Translations under genes and position numbers: made by a program
The notes under the pieces: generated by a model
The model's input: only the letters and a program-made list of their open reading frames with translations
What the model was told of the DNA's origin: nothing
Database searches by the model: none
Shown: in pieces, positions 31,210 through 41,107 of the stretch
Layout: each line of letters opens with the position of its first letter
Position numbering within the stretch: the stretch's first letter is position 1
Origin: Streptomyces sp. NBC_01549
GTDB lineage: Bacteria > Actinomycetota > Actinomycetes > Streptomycetales > Streptomycetaceae
DNA length: 64,000 nt
Direction: 5' to 3'
NCBI RefSeq assembly: GCF_026339955.1
Contig: NZ_JAPEPW010000002.1
Span: 434,001 to 498,000 of the forward strand

Positions 31210-33231
31210 ATGCCCCGCACAGACTCCGCCCTGCCCTCCCCCACCGGCCTCTCGGCTTCCCCCGCGCAGGGCGCCGCCCCCGCGGGCCCGGTTCGCCTCG
31301 GCCCGGACGCCCAGGCCGCGCTGCGTCCCGCCGCCGCAGAGGTGCGTACCGGCTTCTGGCACGATCGCCGTGAGGTCAACGCGCGCACCTCGATCCCGCA
31401 GGGCCCCGCTCTGCTGGAGTCCGCGGGAAACCTGCACAACCTGCGTCTGGCGGCGGGCACGGCACAGGGCGAGTTCCAGGGCGTGTACCCCTTCGTCGAC
31501 ACCGACGTCTACAAGTGGCTGGAGGCCGCCGCCTGGCAGCTCGCCCAGAGCGGGCCGTCGGCCGACGGTGCGGACAGCAGCCCCGACCTGCGTCAACTAG
31601 CCGCCGACGTGGAGCGGATCATCGCCCTGGTCGCCGACGCGCAACAGTCCGACGGCTACCTCAACACCTGGTTCCAGGTCCGCCGGAACGGCGAGCGCTA
31701 CCAGGACCTGCGCTGGGGCCACGAGTTGTACTGCGCGGGCCATCTGATCCAGGCGGCGGTGGCCCATCACCGGGCGACCGGGCGCGATGAACTCCTCGCT
31801 GTGGCACGCCGTTTCGCCGACCACATCGACTCCGTCTTCGGCCTTCCCGGCACCGGCCGGCCGATCGACGGCGTCGACGGCCACCCCGAGGTGGAGACCG
31901 CCCTGGTCGAGCTGTACCGGGAGACCGGTGAGCGCCGCTATCTGGATCTCGCCGGCTACTTCGTCGACCGTTACGGCCACGACCTGCTCGGCGGCGAGGC
32001 GTACTGCCAGGACCGCGTGCCGCTGCGCGAGGCGGTCACCGTCGAAGGGCACGCCGTGCGCCAGTTGTATCTGCTGGGGGGCGCGACGGACCTGGCCACC
32101 GAGACGGGCGACGCCGAACTGCGCTCCGCCGCCGAGCGGTTGTGGCGGGCGATGACCACGACCAAGACCCATCTGACCGGTGGTCTCGGGGCGCACCACG
32201 ACAAGGAGGACTTCGGCGACCCCTTCGAGCTGCCCAACGAACGTGCCTACTGCGAGACCTGCGCCGCCATCGCCTCGATCCAGTGGTGCTGGCGCATGGC
32301 CCTGCTCACCGGCGAGGCCCGCTACAGCGACCTGATCGAGCGCACCCTCTACAACGGGTTCCTCGCCGGTGTCTCGCTGGACGGCGAGAGCTGGTTGTAC
32401 GTCAATCCGCTCCAGGTCCGCGACGGCCACACGGACCTGGGTGGCGACCAGTCGGCCCGCCGCACCCGCTGGTTCCGCTGCGCCTGCTGCCCCCCGAACG
32501 TGATGCGACTGCTGGCCGGACTCGAACACTACCTGTCCTCGACCGACGCCGGGGGCCAGGGCCTGCAGATCCACCAGTACGTCAGCGGCCACTACCGGGG
32601 TGACCTCGCCGGCACGCCCGTCACCGTGGCCGCCGAGACCGACTACCCCTGGCACGGCGCGGTGTCCCTGACCGTCGAGGAGACCCCGCGGGAGCGGCCC
32701 TGGACGCTGTCCCTGCGCATCCCGCAGTGGTGCCACGAGTACCGCGTCCGGTGCGGCAACCGGACGTACGACCAGACCGACGCCCCCGTCACCGACGGCT
32801 GGCTGCGCCTGGAACGCACCTGGGCGCCGGGCGACCGGGTCGTCCTCGAACTCGGCCTGGAGCCCCGCCTCACCGCGGCCGACCCCCGGGTGGACGCGGT
32901 CCGCGGCTGTGTGGCGATCGAGCGGGGCCCGCTCGTGTACTGCCTGGAGCAGGTCGACCACCCAGGGGGCGGTCTGGACGACGTCGTCATCGACACGGCG
33001 CACCCGCTCGTCGTGAAGCAGCGGCCGGATCTGCTCGGCGGTGTGACCACCGTGGTCGCCACGGGGCATCGGCGCTCGGTCCCGGACGTCGGCTGGTGGC
33101 CCTACCGCTCCGCCGACGCCGCCCCTGACAGCTTGCCCTCGGGCGCGCTCGTCGAGCTCACCGCGATCCCCTACTACGCCTGGGCCAACCGGCGGGACGG
33201 CAGCATGCGCGTCTGGCTGCCCACCTCCTGA
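31210..33231 (+). CDS. glycoside hydrolase family 127 (beta-L-arabinofuranosidase type)
   Basis: The 673-residue protein matches the family length. It has no signal peptide, so it acts in the cytosol on imported saccharides. Family landmarks are present: GVYPFVDTDVYKWLEAAAWQ, HELYCAGHLIQA, NERAYCETCAAIAS with a conserved Glu and zinc-ligand Cys, and CACCPPNVMRLLAGLEHY with the Cys pair that supplies the zinc-bound nucleophile. I chose ATG 31210 because GGAGA precedes it. It leads the operon with the ABC importer genes, which would deliver the arabinosides it cleaves. Confidence 0.93.
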   Translation: MPRTDSALPSPTGLSASPAQGAAPAGPVRLGPDAQAALRPAAAEVRTGFWHDRREVNARTSIPQGPALLESAGNLHNLRLAAGTAQGEFQGVYPFVDTDVYKWLEAAAWQLAQSGPSADGADSSPDLRQLAADVERIIALVADAQQSDGYLNTWFQVRRNGERYQDLRWGHELYCAGHLIQAAVAHHRATGRDELLAVARRFADHIDSVFGLPGTGRPIDGVDGHPEVETALVELYRETGERRYLDLAGYFVDRYGHDLLGGEAYCQDRVPLREAVTVEGHAVRQLYLLGGATDLATETGDAELRSAAERLWRAMTTTKTHLTGGLGAHHDKEDFGDPFELPNERAYCETCAAIASIQWCWRMALLTGEARYSDLIERTLYNGFLAGVSLDGESWLYVNPLQVRDGHTDLGGDQSARRTRWFRCACCPPNVMRLLAGLEHYLSSTDAGGQGLQIHQYVSGHYRGDLAGTPVTVAAETDYPWHGAVSLTVEETPRERPWTLSLRIPQWCHEYRVRCGNRTYDQTDAPVTDGWLRLERTWAPGDRVVLELGLEPRLTAADPRVDAVRGCVAIERGPLVYCLEQVDHPGGGLDDVVIDTAHPLVVKQRPDLLGGVTTVVATGHRRSVPDVGWWPYRSADAAPDSLPSGALVELTAIPYYAWANRRDGSMRVWLPTS

Positions 33232-33300
33232 CTCCGGCCCCCTGCGCACCCCGTCACCCCCGTCACCCCGCATGACACTCATGACAACGAGGTCACCGCA

Positions 33301-34551
33301 ATGCGAAACACCCGCAGAACCCTCCTCGCCGCCTGTGTCGCCGTCGGCACCCTCGCCTCCGTCACGGCCTGCGGGGGCGGTGGTTCGGGTTCCTCCGCCT
33401 CCTCCGGCAAGTCGGCGACGTACACCTTCTGGGACCCGTACCCGCAGTTCGACACCTCCTCGGACTGGGGCAAGCGTGTCGCCCAGTGCGGTACCGCGGC
33501 GGGCGTCAAGATCAAGCGCACTGGCTACGACACCACCGACCTGGGCAACAAGGCGCTGCTGGCCGCCCAGCAGGGCAACGCGCCCGACGTGATGCTCGTG
33601 GACAATCCGGTCGTCTCCACACTGGTGGAGGCGGGGATCCTCAACAAGACGAGCGACCTCGGTCTGGACACGTCCGCGATCCAGAAGAACATCATCGGCG
33701 CGGGCACCATCGACGGCGCCTCCTACGGTGTACCGATCGGCGCCAACACGCTGGCCCTCTACTACAACCAGAAGATCCTGACAGCCGCCCATGTCGACCC
33801 CGCCTCCATCAAGGACTGGGCGTCACTCACGGCCGCCCTGAAGAAGGTCAAGTCGGCCGGGAAGAAGGGCATCACCTTCTCGGCGATCGGCACGGAGGAG
33901 GGCAGCTTCCAGTTCCTGCCGTGGTTCTGGGGCGCGGGCGGCGACCTCACCCACCTCGACTCGCCGAAGAGCGTGGCCGCGCTGTCGCTGTGGAAGCAGT
34001 GGGTCGACGAAGGTCTCGCGCCCAAGGACGTCCTGAACAACACCCAGACCACCAGTTGGCAGGAGTTCGCCACCGGCGACTACGCCTTCGGTGAGAACGG
34101 CACCTGGCAGCTCGCCAACGCGGAGAAGGCCGGGTTCCCGTACGGGGTCGTCAGCATTCCCGGGCAGAACGGCGGTTCGGCGCCGGTGCCGACCGGTGGC
34201 GAGTTCGTCACCGTGCCCGTGCAGCAGGACGCCGCGCGCTACGCCATCAGCAAGAAGATCGTCACCTGTCTGACCAGCTCCGAGAGCCTGCTGACCAGCG
34301 ACACCGCCCTGACGTACGTCGCGCCCACCGCGGCGGTCCAGGCCCAGCAGGTCAAGGCGAACCCGAAGCTCAAGCCGTGGGTGGAGGCCGTGGCCGCCGC
34401 GCGTGGCCGTACCAGTGGCGGCCTGGGCACCAAGTACCCCACCATCTCTCAGCCGATGTGGACCGCCGTGCAGGCGGCCCTGTCCGGTGGCAAGAGCCCC
34501 GAGGCGGCTCTCGACGCCGCGCAGACGGTGGCCGGCAAGAGCAAGGGCTGA
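33301..34551 (+). CDS. sugar ABC-transporter substrate-binding lipoprotein
   Basis: The 416-residue protein has a lipoprotein signal with lipobox SVTAC at residue ~24. The rest is an extracellular solute-binding protein family 1 fold (YTFWDPYPQFDTSSDWGKRV, PDVMLVDNPVVSTLVEAG, YYNQKIL, FGENGTWQLANAEK, GGEFVTVPVQQDAARYA). It captures the oligosaccharide outside the membrane and passes it to the two permeases that follow. The 69-base gap after GH127 suggests co-transcription. Confidence 0.95.
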   Translation: MRNTRRTLLAACVAVGTLASVTACGGGGSGSSASSGKSATYTFWDPYPQFDTSSDWGKRVAQCGTAAGVKIKRTGYDTTDLGNKALLAAQQGNAPDVMLVDNPVVSTLVEAGILNKTSDLGLDTSAIQKNIIGAGTIDGASYGVPIGANTLALYYNQKILTAAHVDPASIKDWASLTAALKKVKSAGKKGITFSAIGTEEGSFQFLPWFWGAGGDLTHLDSPKSVAALSLWKQWVDEGLAPKDVLNNTQTTSWQEFATGDYAFGENGTWQLANAEKAGFPYGVVSIPGQNGGSAPVPTGGEFVTVPVQQDAARYAISKKIVTCLTSSESLLTSDTALTYVAPTAAVQAQQVKANPKLKPWVEAVAAARGRTSGGLGTKYPTISQPMWTAVQAALSGGKSPEAALDAAQTVAGKSKG

Positions 34552-34634
34552 CGCGGCCGGCCAGCACGAGGGCCGACTGCGCGCGGCGCCGCAGGCCGCG
34601 TCCCGGACACCGCCACCCGCATCCAGGAGTTCGC

Positions 34635-35612
34635 ATGACCATCGCCCGAGTCGACCGCCGTCCCAAGCGGTTCCCGGCCCTGTCCGGAGCGCCGGGCGGC
34701 GCCGGGCGGCGTGACGTGCCGCCACGCCGTCGACGCGGCAGGGACCGGCTGACCGCGCTGGGCTTCCTCGCCCCGCTCGTGGCCTACCTCGCCGCCTTCT
34801 ATCTCTATCCGCTCTACCGCAACCTCGATCTGAGCCTGCGTGACTACACGGTCCGCTCGTTCGTGGCGGGCGACGCGCCGTTCTCGGGCTGGGACAACTT
34901 CTCCCAGGTGCTGAACGACCCGACCTTCGGGCCCGCGCTGCGCAACACGATGGTGTTCACGTTCGTGTCAATCGTGCTCCAGTACGCGGCCGGGCTGGCG
35001 CTCGCGGTCTTCTTCAACCGGCACTTCCGTCTCGCCACCACCCTGCGGGCGCTGTTCCTCATCCCGTGGCTGCTGCCGCTGATCGTGTCGGCGTCGACCT
35101 GGTCCTGGATGCTGAACAGCGAGTCGGGCGTGGTCAATTACGTCCTCCACCTGGTCGGCGTCTCGCCCGTCGACTGGCTGACCTCGCCGCACTGGGCGCT
35201 CGCCTCGGTCGTCATCGCCAACGTCTGGATCGGTATCCCCTTCAACCTGGTCATCCTCTACAGCGGTCTGCAGAACATCCCCGGGGAGCTGTACGAGGCC
35301 GCCTCGCTGGACGGGGCGAGCGGCCGGCAGCAGTTCCGCCGCATCACCTTCCCTCTCCTGCGGCCGGTCTCCGCGATCACTCTGCTGCTCGGCCTGGTCT
35401 ACACGCTCAAGGTGTTCGACCTGATCTGGATCATGACCAAGGGAGGTCCCGGAGACTCCTCCTCGACGTTGGCGACCTGGTCGTACCAGCTCGCGTTCGG
35501 CACCCTGCTCCCGCACTTCGGCCCCGGTGCCGCCGTCGGCAACATCCTCATCCTCATCGCCCTCGTCTTCGGCCTGCTGTACATCCGCGTCCAGAGGAGG
35601 CAGGAAGCGTGA
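34635..35612 (+). CDS. sugar ABC-transporter permease (MalF type)
   Basis: I start the 325-residue protein at ATG 34635, after AGGAG. About six membrane helices are seen from residue ~40 on. The EAA loop EAASLDGASGRQQFRRITFP, which contacts the ATPase, lies near residue 230. It belongs to the MalF/UgpA group and pairs with the next gene. No ATP-binding subunit is encoded in this operon, so a shared MsiK-type ATPase from elsewhere is expected, as is usual in Streptomyces sugar importers. Confidence 0.94.
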   Translation: MTIARVDRRPKRFPALSGAPGGAGRRDVPPRRRRGRDRLTALGFLAPLVAYLAAFYLYPLYRNLDLSLRDYTVRSFVAGDAPFSGWDNFSQVLNDPTFGPALRNTMVFTFVSIVLQYAAGLALAVFFNRHFRLATTLRALFLIPWLLPLIVSASTWSWMLNSESGVVNYVLHLVGVSPVDWLTSPHWALASVVIANVWIGIPFNLVILYSGLQNIPGELYEAASLDGASGRQQFRRITFPLLRPVSAITLLLGLVYTLKVFDLIWIMTKGGPGDSSSTLATWSYQLAFGTLLPHFGPGAAVGNILILIALVFGLLYIRVQRRQEA

Positions 35613-36430
35613 AGTCCCGTACGAGCTCCCGCCGTTACACCGCCGTCGGACTTCTGCTGACCGGGATCATGCTGTTCCCGGTGTACTGGATGCTGAACGT
35701 GTCCCTCACCCCGCAGCAGGACATGCGCAAGTCTCCGCCCGACCTGCTCCCGCTGCACCCCACGTTCGAGGGCTACCGGGCCGTGCTGCACGACCAGATG
35801 CCCTACCTCGGCACCAGTCTGCTCATCGGCCTCGGCACCGTCGCCGCCACCCTCGTCCTCGCCGCACCGGCCGGCTACTCACTGGCCAAACTCCGCCCCC
35901 GCGGTGGCGGCGTCATGGGCCTCGCCCTCCTCGTCGCCCAGATGATCCCCGGCATCGTCATGGCGATGGGCTTCTACGGGATCTTCCTCAACCTCGGCCT
36001 GCTGAACTCCTGGTGGGGTCTGATCATCGCGGACTCCACCATCGCCGTGCCGTTCGGCGTCATGATCTTCACGGCGTTCATGTCGGGCATCCCCGACGAG
36101 CTCACCGCCGCCGCGCGCATCGACGGCGCGGGCACCTGGCGCACCTTCTGGTCCGTCGTCCTGCCGGTGAGCCGCAACGCCGTGGTCACCGTCTCGCTGT
36201 TCAGCTTCCTGTGGGCCTGGTCCGACTTCGTCTTCGCCAACACCCTCGACGGCGGCGGCGATCTTCGCCCGATCACCCTCGGCATCTACCGCTACATCGG
36301 CAACAACAACCAGGAATGGAACGCGATCATGGCCACCGCCGTCGTCGCGTCCGTACCCGCCGCCGTCCTGCTCGTCCTCGCGCAGCGGTACGTGGCCGCC
36401 GGGGTCACCGCGGGCGCGGTCAAGGACTGA
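35609..36430 (+). CDS. sugar ABC-transporter permease (MalG type)
   Basis: The GTG start overlaps the stop of the partner permease by four bases. The 273-residue protein has six predicted helices and the EAA loop ELTAAARIDGAGTWRTFWSV. It is the MalG/UgpE-type half of the channel. Tight coupling with the first permease supports a heterodimer. Confidence 0.94.
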   Translation: MKSRTSSRRYTAVGLLLTGIMLFPVYWMLNVSLTPQQDMRKSPPDLLPLHPTFEGYRAVLHDQMPYLGTSLLIGLGTVAATLVLAAPAGYSLAKLRPRGGGVMGLALLVAQMIPGIVMAMGFYGIFLNLGLLNSWWGLIIADSTIAVPFGVMIFTAFMSGIPDELTAAARIDGAGTWRTFWSVVLPVSRNAVVTVSLFSFLWAWSDFVFANTLDGGGDLRPITLGIYRYIGNNNQEWNAIMATAVVASVPAAVLLVLAQRYVAAGVTAGAVKD

Positions 36431-36485
36431 CCGGGACGTCAGCCCCCCCCATCCACCTCCTCATCCGTCAGGAGAGCCGCCACCC

Positions 36486-38258
36486 ATGCCTGTTCCGAGA
36501 TCTCAGTCACGCACGCCCAGAAGACCGTTCGACCGTACGGCCGCCGCCGTTGTGGCGACGGTCCTGGCCACCGCCGCGACCGCCCTCACGGGCACGCCCG
36601 CCCAGGCGGCCCCCACCGCGTCCACGACCCTGGTCGTCAACGCCGCCCAGACCCTGCGGTCCGTCACCCATGTCGCCACGGGCAGCCTCTACGGCCTCGC
36701 CGACGCGAGCACCCCGGCCGACAGCCTCGTCCAGCCGCTCAAGCCGAACACCTTCGTCCAGATGGCACCCGGCGGCCACCAGTTGCCCAACGGTGAGCCC
36801 AGCCCCGCCGGAGACTCCCTGGTCGTCGCCCCCAAGGCCGCCAGAGCCGGTGCGAAGGTCGTCGTCCGGATGCCCGACTGGTACCCCGACTTCCCCTACA
36901 AGTGGGTGAGTTGGAGCGACTGGCTGTCCGCCGTCGACACCCAGGTCGCCTCGGTCAAGTCCGCCGGCGCCGGCAACATCAGCGCGTACGAGCTGTGGAA
37001 CGAGCCCGACTGGACCTGGGACACCGCCAACGCCGGTGCCTTCGACACGGGTTGGGCACGTACATACAAGGAAGTGCGCGCCAAGGACGCCGCCACTCCC
37101 ATCCAGGGACCCAGCTTCTCGGCGTGGAATCAGATCTGGATGAGCCAGTTCCTCACCGACGCCAAGGCCAGTGGCACCGTCCCGGACGTCATCGCCTGGC
37201 ACGAGCTCCAGGGCAGCAAGGACATCGCGGCACACGTATCCGCCTACCGGGCCCTGGAGAGCGGCCTCGGCATCAACCCGCGGCCGATCTCCATCGAGGA
37301 GTACGCGACACCGAGTGAGATGGGGATACCCGGCGCCCTCGTCGGCTACGTCGCCAAGTTCGAACGGGCGGGCGTCCACGACGCGGAACTCGCCTTCTGG
37401 AACCACTACGGAACCCTTGGCGACACCCTGACCGACACCGGTGGATCGCCCAACGGCTCCTACTGGCTCTACAAGTGGTACGGCGACATGTCCGGGAACA
37501 TGCTCACCACCACTCCCCCAGCGCAGACCGGCATCGACGGCGCCGCCTCGCTCACCGGTGACGGCCGGCAGATCAGCGTGATCTTCGGCGGGGGCACCGG
37601 TTCGACGGCTGTCACCGTCAACGGACTCGGCTCTCTTTCCGCCTTCGGCGGCACGGCGCACGTGAAGCTGGAGTACACCCCGTCCAAGGGCCGCACCACG
37701 GCCGTCTCCGCCCCGCACACCATCTCCGAGAGCGACTACCCGGTCAGCAACGGCTCCCTCACCGTCCCCGTCGCGATGAACGCGTCCGACGGCTACCACC
37801 TGGTCGTCACGCCCAGCGGGACGTCCACCTCGCTGGCCGGGCGCTATCAGATCACCAACAGGAACAGCGGGCTCGCGCTGGACACACAGAGCGCGGGCAC
37901 CGCGCAGGGCACCGCCGTCGTCCAGGCAACCTTGACCACCGGCACCGACCAGAACTGGACGATGGTGTCGGCGGGTTCGGGCCTCTACAAGGTCGTGAAC
38001 CAGGCCAGTGGTCTGCTGCTCGGCATCAACGGGATGAGCACCGGTGCCGGCGGAACGGCCCTGATCTGGGGCGACAACGGCACCGCCGACCACCTCTGGC
38101 AGCTGATCCCCACCGACAACGGCTTCTACAAGATCGCCAACTACCACAGTGGCCTCCTGCTCGGCGTCACCGACATGAGCACCTCCTCCGGCGCCCAAGT
38201 CCTCCAGTGGGACGACAACGGCACCGCCGACCACCTGTGGAAACTCACCTCGCGCTGA
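36486..38258 (+). CDS. secreted glycosidase, clan GH-A-like catalytic domain plus ricin-type lectin domain
   Basis: The 590-residue protein has a signal peptide (~1-40, cleavage near AQA-AP). The catalytic part (~45-340) shows AYELWNEPDW, the usual acid/base Glu after Asn of clan GH-A, and ISIEEYATPSEMG, a candidate nucleophile Glu. A beta-sandwich (~340-440) follows. The last ~140 residues are a ricin-B-type lectin with repeated QNW/HLW motifs (TDQNWTM, ADHLWQL, ADHLWKL). I cannot fix the GH family; GH39- or arabinofuranosidase-like is possible. Being last in the arabinoside operon, it probably releases saccharides from plant polymers outside the cell for the importer. Confidence 0.82.
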   Translation: MPVPRSQSRTPRRPFDRTAAAVVATVLATAATALTGTPAQAAPTASTTLVVNAAQTLRSVTHVATGSLYGLADASTPADSLVQPLKPNTFVQMAPGGHQLPNGEPSPAGDSLVVAPKAARAGAKVVVRMPDWYPDFPYKWVSWSDWLSAVDTQVASVKSAGAGNISAYELWNEPDWTWDTANAGAFDTGWARTYKEVRAKDAATPIQGPSFSAWNQIWMSQFLTDAKASGTVPDVIAWHELQGSKDIAAHVSAYRALESGLGINPRPISIEEYATPSEMGIPGALVGYVAKFERAGVHDAELAFWNHYGTLGDTLTDTGGSPNGSYWLYKWYGDMSGNMLTTTPPAQTGIDGAASLTGDGRQISVIFGGGTGSTAVTVNGLGSLSAFGGTAHVKLEYTPSKGRTTAVSAPHTISESDYPVSNGSLTVPVAMNASDGYHLVVTPSGTSTSLAGRYQITNRNSGLALDTQSAGTAQGTAVVQATLTTGTDQNWTMVSAGSGLYKVVNQASGLLLGINGMSTGAGGTALIWGDNGTADHLWQLIPTDNGFYKIANYHSGLLLGVTDMSTSSGAQVLQWDDNGTADHLWKLTSR

Positions 38259-38270
38259 GGGCCCGGCCGA

Positions 38271-38311
38271 ACGCTCCCGCGCCTGCCGCCGACCGCGGGG
38301 CGCGGGAGCGT
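38271..38311 (+). terminator. terminator hairpin after the arabinoside operon
   Basis: ACGCTCCCGCGCC (38271-38283) and GGCGCGGGAGCGT (38299-38311) form a perfect 13-bp stem with a 15-base loop, 12 bases after the stop codon. Confidence 0.75.
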
Positions 38312-38752
38312 CGCCCTCGCCGCCTTCGTCCCCCGTCAGCGGGCGACCGGCTCGGCAGCGCCGGTGGCCGGTGGTCCGGGCGAGCGGCCGACGAAGCCGT
38401 GTGCGTCGTACGGCTACGGAACGGCAGGCTCCTCCCGGCCGACGAGAGCCTCCGCCCGGCCCACTCCTTGGGCCAGACAGCCGCCGACGCCCGCTACGCG
38501 ACGTGGGATCACCCCGCGTGTCACCCTCCATCGGCGCCGCTCGGCCGGCCCCCCTCACCACATCGAACTGTAATTCGACACGCATACTTACCGGCTCCTC
38601 GGGGAACACGCGTCGACGACACCCACCCCGACGATGCCCAGTTCACCACCCACTCCACTCCACCACCGAGCACCGCCCGAGCGCGTCCACTCCCACCCGA
38701 GCCGGCGATCCCCAGCGAGCACTTCCCCTTGACCAACACAGGCGGTCCCATC
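38312..38752. other. intergenic region before the acyltransferase gene
   Basis: About 440 bases hold only weak, overlapping frames. No RNA gene or clear promoter is visible, although it must carry the acyltransferase promoter. Confidence 0.45.
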
Positions 38753-39853
38753 GTGAGCAAGTCTTCCTTCGCCGACCCGGAGCAATCCGAATCGCCGGTC
38801 CGATCGAAGACCCACCTCCGCGAGGTCACCCGTCCCGGCCCCTTGCCCTCCCTCACCGGTCTGCGCTGGGTGGCGGCCCTGCTCGTCTTCTGCCTGCACA
38901 CCCGCAATCTGGGCTACTTCAACGGGCAGGCCCGTCACTTCGCCGACTGGGGCTTCGGGGCGGGCTCCACCGGGGTCTCCTTCTTCTTTCTGCTCTCCGG
39001 CTTCGTCCTCTCCTGGTCCGCCCGGTCCGACGACCGTCCCACGGCCTTCTGGCGCCGCCGCTTCGCCCGCCTCTACCCCATCCACCTGGTCACAGCCTGC
39101 ATGGCGGTGTTCGTCATGGGCATGGGCAAGCCGGCCGGCAGCGCGGCGAATCTCCTCCTCGTCCACTCCTGGTGGCACCCGTGGTGGCAGACGCTCGACC
39201 CCGTCAGCTGGTCCCTCGCGTGCGAGGCGTTCTTCTACGCGACCTTCCCCGCGTTCGCCCTGCTGCTGCGGCACGCCGGGGCCCTCACCGCGGCCGCGCT
39301 CGCCGGCGCGAGCGTCCTGACCGTGCTCATCCTGACCCGGGCGGACCTGCATATGGGGGTCGGCCGGACCCTGTACTCCTTCCCCCCGGCCCGGCTGCCG
39401 GAGTTCGTCCTCGGAGTCGCCGTCGCCCGCCTCGTACTCCTCGGCCGCTGGCGCGGCCCCGGCCTGGAGGCGTCGGTGGCCCTGACGATCATCGGCTACT
39501 TCCTGGTCTCCCAGGTCGGCGGAGCATACGCCTGTGTCGCCTGCACCTTGGTCGGTTTCACCTGTCTGATCCCCGCGGCCGCCCTCGCCGACGTACGCGG
39601 CCTGCCCAGCTTGTGGCGGCATCCGGCCCTCGTCCGACTGGGTGAACTCTCCTTCGCTTTCTACATGGTCCACCTGCTCGTGCTGCGGGTGGGGCAGCAC
39701 CTGTCGAAACCGTCGCCGATCGGCGCGATCACCGCCTTCGCGGTGTCCCTGGCACTCGCCTGGCTCCTCTACGAGTACGTGGAGGTACCCGCCAGGCGAT
39801 GGCTTCTGCGGCCCTTCATGAGATCCCTGCGACGCACCCCCGTGTCACGCTGA
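38753..39853 (+). CDS. acyltransferase-3 family membrane protein
   Basis: The 366-residue protein has about ten hydrophobic helices and the family marks: PSLTGLRWVAALLVFCLHTRN in helix 1, then STGVSFFFLLSGFVLSWSAR with the RLYPIHL-type loop (FARLYPIHLV). These enzymes O-acylate sugars, antibiotics or cell-wall glycans at the membrane. The GTG at 38753 is the best start by homology, though its ribosome site is weak. It ends nose to nose with the P450 gene. Confidence 0.9.
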   Translation: MSKSSFADPEQSESPVRSKTHLREVTRPGPLPSLTGLRWVAALLVFCLHTRNLGYFNGQARHFADWGFGAGSTGVSFFFLLSGFVLSWSARSDDRPTAFWRRRFARLYPIHLVTACMAVFVMGMGKPAGSAANLLLVHSWWHPWWQTLDPVSWSLACEAFFYATFPAFALLLRHAGALTAAALAGASVLTVLILTRADLHMGVGRTLYSFPPARLPEFVLGVAVARLVLLGRWRGPGLEASVALTIIGYFLVSQVGGAYACVACTLVGFTCLIPAAALADVRGLPSLWRHPALVRLGELSFAFYMVHLLVLRVGQHLSKPSPIGAITAFAVSLALAWLLYEYVEVPARRWLLRPFMRSLRRTPVSR

Positions 39854-41029
39854 TCAGGCGGGGCTGTCCCACAGGACATGCAGGGTGGGCGGCTTGCGGA
39901 AGACCAGCCCGTGCGGAGTGGTCGGGTGGGCCGGGTCGAGGCGCAGGGCGGGGAGACGTTCGAGCAGGCCTTGGAGGGCGATACGGGTCTCCAGCCGGGC
40001 GAGGTGCGCGGCGAGACAGTAGTGCGGGCCGTGTGCGAAGGCCAGCTGGAGACGCGCGTTGTCGCGGCGGACGTCGAACCGATCGGGGTCGGGGAAGACG
40101 GCCGGGTCGCGGTTGGCGCCCGTCAGGGAGACGGTGACCAGTTCACCCCGACGGATCGTGGCCGGGCCGAGGACGGTGTCACGGGTGGCGTAACGGTCCA
40201 CGACCGCCGCTCCGGGTTCCAGGCGCAGCGATTCCTCGATCGCGCCGTCCAGCAGGTCGGCGTCGGCCCGGACAAGGGCGAGTTGGCCGGGGTCTCGCAG
40301 CAGGTGCAGCAGCGCGTTGGTGATCATCGCCTCGGTGGTCTCTATCCCTCCGAACATCAGCACCGCGGCGTTGGACGCCACTTCGGGCAGCGCCAGCCGT
40401 TCGGCGGCGGAGCCGAGGAGCGAAGCCGCGCCCCGGTCGGCGACGGTGGCTTCCACCGCGGCACGCAGCCGTGCATACGCCGCGGCGCCCGCCGGTGCCG
40501 CCTCGTGTCCGGCGGTGATGTCCGAGACCGACCGCACGATGGAGTCGTACCAGGAGAGCACCGTGTCCGGGGTGGTGCCGACCAGCCCGAGTGCCTCGGT
40601 CACCACGGCGACGGCGAGCGGGCCGGCGAAGGCGCGTCGCAGTTCGACGGCGCCCGCCGGTTCCAGCGCGGTGATGAGCCGATTGGTCTCCCGCTCGATG
40701 AACGAGGCGAAGCCGTCCCGTACTTCCCGGGGGCGGAAGGCAGCGGTGAAGGGCTCCCGGTGGCGGGCGTGCTCGTCACCGTCGAGGGACAGCATGCTCG
40801 GGCCGACGACCTGCGCGGTGGAGAACCGGGGGTCGTCGACGGTGAAGGTCGCGGGGTCCCGCATTACGCTCAGCGCGAGATCGCGGCGGGTCACCAGCCA
40901 GCCGTCCAGCTCCGGCAGCCAGGAAACGGGCTCGTGCGCACGGAGCCGGGCCAGTCGCGGATGGGGATCCGCGGCGAGTTCGGCGAGCGTGGTCGCGGCA
41001 CCGAGCGGGAAGGAGCCGACGGCGCTCAT
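39854..41029 (-). CDS. cytochrome P450
   Basis: The 391-residue soluble P450 (start ATG 41029) has the I-helix motif MFGGIETTEAM, the ExxR helix EESLRLEP, and the haem loop FAHGPHYCLAAHLARLE with the thiolate Cys. The haem loop deviates from FGxGxHxCxG by Ala after Phe and Ala instead of Gly after Leu, but keeps Gly, His and Cys. Length and motifs match bacterial CYPs in specialised metabolism. No ferredoxin gene is adjacent. Its stop abuts the stop of the acyltransferase gene, sharing the palindrome TGATCA. Confidence 0.94.
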   Translation of the reverse strand: MSAVGSFPLGAATTLAELAADPHPRLARLRAHEPVSWLPELDGWLVTRRDLALSVMRDPATFTVDDPRFSTAQVVGPSMLSLDGDEHARHREPFTAAFRPREVRDGFASFIERETNRLITALEPAGAVELRRAFAGPLAVAVVTEALGLVGTTPDTVLSWYDSIVRSVSDITAGHEAAPAGAAAYARLRAAVEATVADRGAASLLGSAAERLALPEVASNAAVLMFGGIETTEAMITNALLHLLRDPGQLALVRADADLLDGAIEESLRLEPGAAVVDRYATRDTVLGPATIRRGELVTVSLTGANRDPAVFPDPDRFDVRRDNARLQLAFAHGPHYCLAAHLARLETRIALQGLLERLPALRLDPAHPTTPHGLVFRKPPTLHVLWDSPA

Positions 41030-41107
41030 CGCAAGCCTTGGCTGGACAGGGGGAATGGGATCACAGCCAAGGCTAACAATCGTGCTGAAAGCGCGGCTGA
41101 CGGGGGC

